From: Hexactinellida sp. DTS-2022
Taxonomy: Eukaryota > Porifera > Hexactinellida
NCBI GenBank assembly: GCA_028753945.1
Contig: JAPNXP010000009.1
Location: 682,001-746,000 of the forward strand
Length of the DNA stretch: 64,000 nucleotides
Reading direction: 5' to 3'
The notes beneath the pieces were generated by a model, which made no database searches, was not told the origin of the DNA, and saw only the letters and a program-made list of their open reading frames with translations. This document shows, piece by piece, positions 19,701-29,400 of the stretch (its first letter is position 1; each line of letters begins with the position of its first letter). The position numbers were made by a program, and so were the translations under genes.

Positions 19701-21573
19701 TTGCCGCAGGGAGACATCTCGCAGGTTATCGCAGTGTCGCACGTGCGGCCCGTCACGCCAGCCGGACACACACACCGGAACTATAATAGGAACTATAAAG
19801 ATACAGCGAAACCGGTTTTCTAACCAATTCTTTGCATGGAAAAAAATCCGATTAAAAAGAAAACAAAATTGTTATTTCTTACACATTTAGAATAAATAGT
19901 TAGTTAGAAAAACCGGTTTCGCCTGTAGCTAGTATGCATACAACAGCTCACCTGCGCTGTGTCTGTGTCGTTAACGCAGAGAGAGGAGTTAGCGCAGGGA
20001 CTGCTGCTGCAGGGGTCCGGCACCTCACAGCTGTCCCCGCTGTATCCAGGTGCGCACTCACACCTGTAGCTACTGTCTCCAGTGGGCACGCAGTCCCCTC
20101 TGGAGCCACACGAGACCCCGAAACAGGGGTCTAGTGGGGAGGAGCAGTAGGCACCTGTGTGAGTAGCCGCGCATACACAGTAGGTGTCTCTGCCGTCTGT
20201 CGTCTCTTGACAGGTTCCGAACATAGAACAGGGATTATCAGCCTCACAGAGGTCCACGTCTACGTCGCAGAGATCTCCAGAGAAGCCGGGGGGACAGCTG
20301 CAGCTAGCGTACCCTGTGACGTCACTGCACACGCCCCCGTTCCCACACAGCCCGGCGTAGCACGCACAGGTGGCATGCACCCGTCCGCTGGGGGGACACA
20401 CGCAGAAGTACCCTCCCTGTATGCTACTACAGTCCCCAGCCATACACATAGAGTGATCGCAGTAGTCTATCAGGGCCCCGCACCGCGGCCCGGTGTAGCC
20501 CAGGAGACAGCCGCAGGTGTAGCCGTCTATCAGGTTGCTGCAGATCCCGCTGTTCAGACAGGGGTTCGGGAGACAGTTGTTGACTCTCTGGTCGCAGAAC
20601 TCCCCGGTGACACCCGGGGGACACACGCAGCGGTACTCTGTCGCGTTTACAGCCACGCACTGACTCTCGTTCGTGCAGAGATTGGAGGCGCACGCATCCA
20701 ACACTTCAGTCTACACAAACACAAGTGTTTATAAACATTAAGCTATATTTAAGTAGTACGCCACTCACCTCACACAAGGCGCCTGTGAATTCTGCCGTGC
20801 ATTCACACGTGAACCCACATTCCTGTTGCTCACTACAGTTGCCACCGTTCTGACAAGGCCCAGAGCTGCACTCGTCCAGATCTGCGCAGTACTTGTCTCT
20901 GTACTCCGCCCCCTCTGGCTGCGGACACACGCAGAGGTACCCCTCCCCCGAGAAGGGGTCCGCGGGGGCGGCGCACACCCCCACCCCGCCGCAGAGCTCA
21001 GCTGAGCCGTCCGGCGCGCAGTCCACCTCCCGCACATTCACTACCTAGTTACGGATAGGGGCTAATGCAATGCTGATTAGAGCGGCTATAACTGACCATC
21101 CTGAGATAGAGACAGGATATGTCAGTCGAGAAGGCCAGGTAGCTGATCCCCCCGGGCAGGCTGTCGCTGGAGAGGCTGGCGTTAAGCACGTGGCTATCCG
21201 AAGCGATCAGCTGTTCGTAGTCCGCGTTTTCGTCGCATCTTATGAACCCCTGTTGCGTAGCAAAGGCGTATACCGAGAGCCCCAGCGGGAGTCTGAAGAA
21301 GGGCTCCTCCGAGAAGTAGAGCGACAGCGTGTCTCCCCTCCTGGCCAGGACCGGGTTGAGCTGAGAGACCGGACACTCAGAGCTCTCGCAGAGGTTCGTG
21401 AATGCGATAAGCACCTCCAGGTCCCTGGCAGCTCGCGGCGAGTAGCACACCCTCTCCGCGCCGGGGCCGCACACGGTGACGTCACTGAGGGGATCAGTGC
21501 CGGGACAGGGCACTTGCTCAGCTGACGAGGTGTCGAGTAGCAACAGCAGACAGATGATACTCAATGCTAGCAT
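16715..21573 (-). CDS. Secreted crumbs/eyes-shut-like EGF and laminin-G protein
   Basis: Six exons, all joined in phase 0: 21097-21573, 20769-21044, 19952-20710, 18527-19780, 17981-18478, 16715-17914; about 1,487 residues. Exon 1 has a signal peptide (L-L-L-L-L core) and a unique Cys-containing domain. Exons 2-3 carry roughly eight EGF-like repeats, several with the hydroxylation-type D-x-D-E-C or N-G-G patterns. Exons 4-6 alternate laminin-G domains (each ending in a G-C-x-x-x-L/V motif) with EGF repeats. The protein stops directly after the last laminin-G domain: there is no transmembrane helix or the cytoplasmic E-R-L-I tail of crumbs. It therefore looks secreted, like eyes-shut. Crumbs polarity or matrix roles are inference only. 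Confidence 0.8.
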
Positions 21574-21678
21574 GTTACCTATAGCCTGTAAGGTAAGTTG
21601 GGCACTGAACAGAACATTGCTCTAATGAGACGAGTTATAAACTAATTGGATTCAAGAGAACAGGCACTACTGAAACTG

Positions 21679-22632
21679 TTACTTAGCCTTAAGGGTCGCC
21701 TCGAGCTCCCCCGCCTCTCTGAGCGACCGCAGAATGTCCAGGCCCCCTACGAGCTCGCTCTGCACGTACACCTGCGGGAAGGTCGGCCAGTCGGAGAACT
21801 CCTTCAGGCCCTGTCTCACCTCCTCGTCCTCCAGGATATCGAAGGTGCCGTACGCCACTCCCGTCTCGTTCATGATGTCGATAGTGGCGCGACTGAACTT
21901 GCACCTCGGGTTCTGCGGGTCCCCCTTCATGAATAGCATCACGGGGCTGGCGCTGACGAGTCTCTTGAGTTTGTCCTGTAGCTTCTCCCTCTTGGGGAGG
22001 GTGTCCAGTTCTCCGGATTTGCTCAGCGCCTCGGTTATGTCCACGCCCCCCAGCAGCTCGCCGTTGTGGTACAGCTGCGGGAAGGTGGGCCAGTTGGAGA
22101 ACTCCTTGAGGCCCTCCCGCATCTCGGGGTCCTGCAGGATGTCGAACGCCAGGAAGTCTACGTTCTTATCGTTCAGAATGTCAACCATTCTTTTGCTGAA
22201 CCGACACATGGGGTCGCTGCCGCTGCCCTTCATGCAGAGGAGAACGGGCGCTGATTGGATCAGAGACTTGCACCTCTGGTTGATGTCCATTCCTGTGGCC
22301 CCACTTGGTAACTCTGCTAGCAGCTGTACCTTCTTTGTCAGCTCTGCAGCGTTCGCACCGTTAACGCGGGCAAACTCTCCATTATTCTTATACAGAATGA
22401 ATGTAGGCACTGCCACAATGTTATTCCTTAGGGAGATCTCGGGAATCTTCTCTGCCTCCACCTGAACGAACTTAAGCTCGTGTCCCTGGTCCGATGCCAG
22501 CTGCTGCATGACGGGCTGCAGCTGGAGACAGGCCTCGCTCCAGGCAGCCCAGAAGTGGCACACCACTCTCTCACTCCCGGACAGCACGCTCTCCCACTGC
22601 TCCAGTGACTCTACGCTATGCACTGTAGCCAT
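21679..22632 (-). CDS. GLRX3: GLRX3/PICOT monothiol glutaredoxin with altered CGFS motifs
   Basis: Intronless, 317 residues (human 335). Order: thioredoxin-like domain (about 1-105, W-A-A-W-S-E-A-C), then two glutaredoxin domains (about 120-215 and 225-317), each with W-P-T-F-P-Q and G-G-V/L-D-I. GLRX3 carries a bridging Fe-S cluster with BOLA2 in cytosolic iron handling; the cluster is held by the Cys of C-G-F-S in each domain. Here the motifs read C-R-F-S (near 22200) and C-K-F-S (near 21900). The Cys and F-S remain, but the invariant Gly is replaced by a basic residue in both. I checked both codons in the DNA (CGG and AAG). Confidence 0.9.
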   Translation of the reverse strand: MATVHSVESLEQWESVLSGSERVVCHFWAAWSEACLQLQPVMQQLASDQGHELKFVQVEAEKIPEISLRNNIVAVPTFILYKNNGEFARVNGANAAELTKKVQLLAELPSGATGMDINQRCKSLIQSAPVLLCMKGSGSDPMCRFSKRMVDILNDKNVDFLAFDILQDPEMREGLKEFSNWPTFPQLYHNGELLGGVDITEALSKSGELDTLPKREKLQDKLKRLVSASPVMLFMKGDPQNPRCKFSRATIDIMNETGVAYGTFDILEDEEVRQGLKEFSDWPTFPQVYVQSELVGGLDILRSLREAGELEATLKAK

Positions 22633-22720
22633 TGCTAGGATAATGTACCAATAGTGCTTGTTATAAGATAGAGAACAGGCTGCGAACTAATACCATTTAT
22701 CACTATATTACACTGACAGA

Positions 22721-23344
<624 letters not shown>

Positions 23345-23534
23345 CTAATAAGCAGGAATTTAGGTACTTTGTATAGTCAGTCTATAATCTTATAAAACAA
23401 CAAAAGTCTAATTTTACTATCCACAATATAAATTATTTTACACAAATATGACTTATAACTGTGTTTACTGCCATCTATAACGGAATAATTACACGAACCA
23501 TTGAGTAGTGAGTTGAGAGGACACACGCCTTTCT

Positions 23535-23600
23535 TCCAAAAGATCAAGTTAATACCCTTACGTTTAGGTAATAACTATCATGGTAGGAATAGGGTAGTAT
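23535..23600 (-). promoter_or_regulatory. Candidate SECIS element of selenoprotein T
   Basis: On the minus strand, about 110 nt after the selenoprotein T stop, the sequence folds as a SECIS. ATGA is followed 12 nt later by AA in the apical loop. The arms AGTTATTACC and GGTATTAACT pair at nine of ten positions, and the 3' arm leads into TGAT, completing the non-Watson-Crick quartet. Spacing between ATGA and the loop AA is the standard 11-12 nt. The flanking TTCC and GGAA can form the lower helix. This was read by eye. Confidence 0.7.
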
Positions 23601-23691
23601 CTCTCTCATCTCTCTCATCTCTCAGATTGTCTAGAAGAAACATTAATGTTTAAATTAACCATAAATCGCATTATGTAACAGCTGTAATAGC

Positions 23692-26236
23692 TCACCTAGA
23701 TACGGGAGAAAATAAAAATTCGGGCTCTAGATCTAGGGCCATGCTGTTGGGAACAATACGCTCGTTTATAATTCCAGCGATAACCTCTATGCTGGGGGGC
23801 CGTCCTGTCTCCAGAGCGGAGTGCACATTAATATCTAAATTTATTGATTATTTAATAAAAGCAGATAATATCAAAGGAGAAATTTCAAATTAACACAAAT
23901 AAGGAATAATGCCACTTGCTATAGACAATGTTATAAATAACCCAACTTTCTACAATAAACTCACCGTTGAAGTAAACCTCGAAAGCGCCAGTTGACAATA
24001 ACCAACTCTCGATCTGTCCAGCCACAATCCAAGTAAAGAATATGGAAGCGAACTATAAACAATAACAATAGTAAATGGAACTGGACAATGGTCTTTTCAC
24101 TCAATTTAATCATAAGTTCTGCAAGGATAATAATAGGAGGTATTGAGGTACAAATTTGCACTTATGATCTCAATTATTTGGTTATAAGAAGTAGAACATT
24201 ATAATTAGGCGCATATAATGGCTGCAAATATAGATGAGAGCGAGATAGAAGATGAATCAGCTCCTCTCACATCCGATAGAGAGTACAGTCGAGAGGGGAA
24301 ATGCTCGAGACTCAAACAGATATCTATGAGACTGTTACAGAGCAGAGTATTTATAGGCGTGACGCTAGGCCAGCTGTTATCGCTACTTCAGAGCGGATCT
24401 TCTGTTTTCAGCAAGGTTATCCAGTCATCTCCCCCTGGGCCATTCCACGCCCCCAACTCCCAATACTTTATGGTCAACCTAACGCTAGCGCTTATATTTA
24501 CAACTAATTTGGCCAGAAAGCCTCGGCGCTTCACAAAGGCCCTGTTGTACCGAGGAATCCTGTATTTCCCCGTGGCTGTTCTCGACGCAGAGGCGGCATT
24601 TCTGATTCTGCTTTCCTTCCAATACACCACGCTAACCAGTGTCAACCTAATGATGTCATTCGTCATAGTATGCACCGCATTGCTCTCTATTATATTTCTC
24701 AGCATCAGCTACACAGTACAGCACGCTATGGGGATAGCGCTAGCGCTCACTGGGATAGTCGTGTTGCTGCTGGTCGACGTGAATGGAGGGAATCCTTACG
24801 GAGTTCTAATCGGGAGTAGCGAGCGGAGGCTAATTGGAGACTGCTTGGTTTTGCTAGCCAGTCTGTTCTATGGAATCTCGAATGTGTCTGCTCAGGTATT
24901 AAGCAGGAGATATGGGGTGACAGAGTTCCTGGGTATACACCAGTTATTCGCAGTGTTCATTATAGGAGCACAGCTCTGTGTTTTGGAGAGAAATGCGCTG
25001 TTGGAAGTAAAGTGGAACTTTAGTTTAGTGGCATTCCTAAGTGCTTACATCCTAACTACGATTCTGTTTGTGGTGTTACTGAATACCCTCATTAAGCTAT
25101 CGGGTGCCACAGCTGTTAACGTGTCTCTCATAACCAGCAACTTCTACAACCTTATATTCGGTACGCTAATATTCAACTACAGATTCTCATGGCTGTATTT
25201 GGTGGGGTTTTCCACTCTAATATCGGGTCTCGTGTTATTCTATATAAAACCAACAGGAAAGTTTGAATCGTTCGGTGTTGTGAGCTGGGTGAAGAAATGG
25301 AGAACATGGAAAGCAAAGAATTCTCAAACTTCGGTAAACAGAATTTAACGTAATTACTGGACACATTGGGACAGCTGGTATATATGCTTTATTTTGATTA
25401 ATTTTATAGTTTGTCGTAATTATTATTGTTTTAAATTTGTGACCGATAAAATAATTGTTGCTACGAATAAAGAGTAAATGAATTCAAACCATAATTCTGC
25501 ATCCTTTCTAAGAGATAAGTAGATTATACTCGGTAGAGCACCAGTTTAGGATCTAATGATGCGAGTTAACTCATTCCAATTGCGGATATGATACATAATG
25601 ATTCTACTCTATTTAACCCTGAAGATCCGAAATAACTCACTTTATTTTCTTGAGTCCATAAGAACCAAGTAGGTGGATTTCTGCCCAAAATATTGAAGGT
25701 ATTTGGCCCGGCAATAATAGTTCCGACTGTTACGAATTTTACTACTGTTGCGATGTTGTGTAGTTGCATGAGAAGGTTGGAGGGTGGGTAGTTCTCCCCG
25801 ACCACTTGTAGGTCAGGGAAGTTATTCTTTAAAACTTGTTCATATTGCAAGAACAGGTTTCTGTAGCCTCAGCTGTAGCTATAGGAAACTCAGAATTATA
25901 CCCAAGTTAGTTTTAGCCTATATTTATGTGTTAGTAGTTAGTACCCGTTGAAATTTCGCAGTTATTTTGGATTGTATACCGTATAAGTTCTTCTAAGTGC
26001 AAGTTTTAATTTCAGAGTAAATAGACATTTTTTAGAAGAGCCACTTTTTTGTGGTTTCCACCTAAGGTTTCAATACAAGTACATTTTGGAGACTAATTGT
26101 CTCACAAATCCTTTTCCTACCAGTATAATATCTTGAGCACAGCTCCTTGCTGTAACTTCTGTGACTTCCCATCTGAGAGAGATGCGGGTAGTGAGACGAA
26201 CAGGCTACTCAACAGGAGTAGCGAAGCTAGTTTCAT
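23692..26236 (-). CDS. SELENOT: Selenoprotein T, with in-frame UGA read as selenocysteine
   Basis: Four exons: 26121-26236, 25641-25878, 23965-24052, 23692-23834; phases match and the product is about 194 residues (human 195). SELENOT is an ER-membrane thioredoxin-like oxidoreductase. Exon 1 gives a signal peptide (M-K-L-A-S-L-L-L-L). The redox motif C-Y-S-U is split by intron 1: Cys39 spans the junction and the UGA is at 25869-25871 (residue 42), followed by G-Y-R as in human C-V-S-U-G-Y-R. Further conserved parts: G-E-N-Y-P-P, the membrane stretch, W-x-Q-E-N-K, S-T-G-A-F-E-V-Y-F-N-D and S-A-L-E-T-G-R-P-P-S. A conventional gene caller would stop or start at the UGA. The 1.6-kb intron 24053-25640 contains the SLC35F-like gene. 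A SECIS candidate lies in the 3' UTR. Confidence 0.9.
24218..25348 (+). CDS. SLC35F1/F2-type drug/metabolite-superfamily transporter
   Basis: Intronless, 376 residues with about ten hydrophobic segments, as in the nucleotide-sugar/drug-metabolite transporter superfamily. Family signatures: G-Q-L-L-S-L-L near helix 1, A-E-A-A-F-L-I-L-L-S-F-Q-Y-T-T-L-T-S-V, and L-A-S-L-F-Y-G-I-S-N-V. The closest group I recognise is SLC35F1/F2/F6 (DUF914-like). N and C termini are polar and cytosolic. Substrate unknown; SLC35F2 in people imports the compound YM155 and queuine-related substrates, which should not be transferred here without evidence. Nested in a selenoprotein T intron on the opposite strand. Confidence 0.85.
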   Translation: MAANIDESEIEDESAPLTSDREYSREGKCSRLKQISMRLLQSRVFIGVTLGQLLSLLQSGSSVFSKVIQSSPPGPFHAPNSQYFMVNLTLALIFTTNLARKPRRFTKALLYRGILYFPVAVLDAEAAFLILLSFQYTTLTSVNLMMSFVIVCTALLSIIFLSISYTVQHAMGIALALTGIVVLLLVDVNGGNPYGVLIGSSERRLIGDCLVLLASLFYGISNVSAQVLSRRYGVTEFLGIHQLFAVFIIGAQLCVLERNALLEVKWNFSLVAFLSAYILTTILFVVLLNTLIKLSGATAVNVSLITSNFYNLIFGTLIFNYRFSWLYLVGFSTLISGLVLFYIKPTGKFESFGVVSWVKKWRTWKAKNSQTSVNRI

Positions 26237-26477
26237 TTCTACTAATTTGGGACAAATAATAACTTGCTATAAGGCCATATTTTATGACAATCTATCTATA
26301 TTTGGCAAACCAATTGTAAATATTTATGTAAACAATATAACACAAAGAAAATTGATAATAAACAGCCTTGAACGTTACAATCATTTGCACAGAATAATTA
26401 TGAACCATAGCTAATATAAAATGTAGGATTTACAATGTACATTGTACACATACATATACACTCATTTCAAACAGGTG

Positions 26478-29400
26478 TCACTTGATGAGACGGCTTTTAT
26501 CAGACGCGATAATGTTATCGTCGTTATCGCTGTCGGAGCTGTTAACACAGCTGTTCATTCGCTTTATGAGCATCTCATTTCCGTTATTGTTCCTATGGGG
26601 GTGTGCCTCTAAATCCATATTCCCAATCTCGAGACTGTTGATGCTACGCGTGGAGACTCGCCGCTTGTACCTGTGTCTGGAGGGGGGGTGCCGCTCTGAG
26701 TGAGGGGGGTCATCTTCCGAGGAGGATTTGTGGTTTATAGCTGTGCCGTGGTGCACCAGGATATAGGCATCCGCCGGACGAATTGGGTCCTCTTCTTTTG
26801 TCTTCTGCCATTCCTATTATATTACAGTAAGTACTGTCATTTACAGTGGTCGCTCATTGCAGGTCAAAAGTATTGTAATACAGTACTATCTGTGCTATAA
26901 AAGTGGTCGTACAATACAAGTACAAATGTATATTTAATAAATATTATAGGAGTTAGGTGATTTAAGCAAATACCTCTTCGAATATAAACTCTGCGTCTTT
27001 CTCGGCGCAGGAAGCCTTCACTGCCACTATGTAGTGCCTGAATGGGATGTATAGGATTGTTACATCTGTCAGAGGCTTGACAGAGAAGTCAGGTATGTAG
27101 GGATCTATTTTGAGCTGATCAGCAGGGGATTTGTGATCGCCGTGCTCCGTGTATCTGGTTAGGATATTTGTCCCAAACGTAGTAAATGGGCCGGCCTCGT
27201 ATTGCAAGTTATCATTCCCAACTGTCACCTACAATAACAGAGATATAAAGCATAACTTTTACTATTATCCACACTACTAACCTGTAATTTCCCCTCTAAT
27301 ATGAGCGTGAAATGGTTGGCTTGTTTCCCTTTCTCGTAGAGATAGTAGTCATTGATTTCTGCCTGGTCTTTTGATATTGACCAGTATATGTCCTGCTCCA
27401 CCAGTCTCTGCAGAATGCGCTTTGTGAGAGAGGGCGTTTTGAATGGCTCCACGGTAGTAGACAGGTATAGGTACACAGCCAGACTCTGCTGGGCCGATAT
27501 AGCTAGGGAGTTCAATACATAATTGTAGTCGCATTTAATTACAGTATAAGCTCGTTAATACGAACACCAACGGACGGTAAAAATTTGTTCGTATTAACCG
27601 GAGTAATACCAATTGAATAGCCATTGTAAGGACCAGATTTTGTGGAATTGTTTGTTCGTCTTATCCAGAAATTCGCACTAACGAGGTTCTACTGTATTAG
27701 TAATTAGAGATGCTTCAGTCAGCACGCATAAAACTGTTCGGATCATATGTACGGAGACTAGTGTACAGTCTAAGGTCAAAAAGTGAATTAAGTCAAACAC
27801 CCAAATTCACCGAGTCTCCCAATTCCCCCAGGCCACTGACAGACAGCTTCGGCCGGCAGCACGAGTACCTGCGCATCTCGCTTACGGAGCGCTGCAACCT
27901 CAGATGCAGGTACTGCATGCCCGCGGAGGGTGTGACGCTCTCTCCAGACGCACACATACTCACAGCGGAGGAGATAGTGTATCTCTCCAGGCTGTTCGTG
28001 AGTCAGGGCGTGAGGAAGATACGACTGACCGGCGGAGAGCCTTTGGTGCGGAAAGAGCTGATTCCGATCATCTCTGAGATGTCACGGATAGATCGCCTGG
28101 AGAGCGTAGGCATGACGACTAACGGCATTACGCTGGGACGGAAGCTATCCGCTCTTAGGGACGCGGGGCTGGGCACACTGAATATAAGCCTGGACACGCT
28201 GGTGGAAGCTAAGTTCGAGTTCATAAGTCGGAGGAGAGGACACGGACGTGTATTGGAAAATATTTACAAAGCATTAGAGATGGGATTTGATAAAGTTAAA
28301 GTCAACGTAGTTGTCATGAAGAATGTAAATGACGACGAATTACAGGATTTCGTTGCACTCACGAAAGAAGCGAATCTCGACATTAGATTTATCGAATTTA
28401 TGCCATTCGACGGCAACCTGTGGTCTCGAGACAAGTTCGTTCCTTATACTGCGATGCTGGAACAGCTGAGAAAGCACTACCCGTCTCTAGCCAAGGTAGT
28501 AGACCCGGCCAACAGCACTTCCAAGGCGTACCGAGTGGAGGGGTACAGGGGACAGTTTGGATTCATAACCTCCATGAGTGAGCACTTCTGCCACTCGTGC
28601 AACAGGCTACGCATAACAGCTGATGGGAGTCTGAAGGTGTGTCTGTTCGGAGCTAACGAGGTGTCTCTGAGGGACCTGATGAGGAGCGGGGCCAGCGAGG
28701 AGGAGCTGATAGCGGTTATCGGCATGGCAGTGAAGCGGAAAAAGAAACAGCATGCAGGCATGGACATTATAGCTGCTACTAAAAACCGTCCTATGATTCT
28801 TATCGGAGGGTAACACAGCTAGCTAGCTTGTGATTTTATTTCATTAGTCAGATTACAACATTCTGTTATCATTATACGTACTTTTTTATTTTATATTAAT
28901 TATAATGAACCCCTGTTATAACCAAATCGGATTTAACGAAATGGGAAAATGGGGGGAACGAAATAGAGATTTTTCCTCAGATCATAAATGCATTAATTAT
29001 TATCCGCTTATAACGAATATCCAGGTATAACGAAGCTATTTTCAGGTCCCAATAACTCCGTTATAACGAGAGTACACTGTACACTGTAATTGCTTTAATT
29101 CTTACAGGTAGGGAGGTGTGGTTAAGCTAAAATGAATAATATCTTTTTAATACGATGTGCATGTGATGAGGGGAGGGAGGTAGCTAGCATAAGAGGGAGG
29201 AACTGCTCTCCTCTAGAATTCAGGTACACGAACTTAGAATAATTCTAGACAAGTGACTAGCTTTGTGAAATATTATATTTTGATCAAATTTATTTTATGA
29301 ATCAATTATCTATTTATGAATTAATTATCTGTTTATTATTACATTTAATTGACCCTATGGCGATTACGCAAATGGCAACTTCACCACTTTTCTGACACTC

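Noticed and set aside
23961..24161. Minus-strand 66-codon frame
   Set aside because: Overlaps selenoprotein T exon 3 in a different frame; the correct frame shows S-T-G-A-F-E.
27503..27550. CNNM exon 4 starting inside the transposon-like element at 27550
   Set aside because: The phase fits, but an acceptor at 27502 also fits and gives a better match to the CNNM domain without the extra residues.
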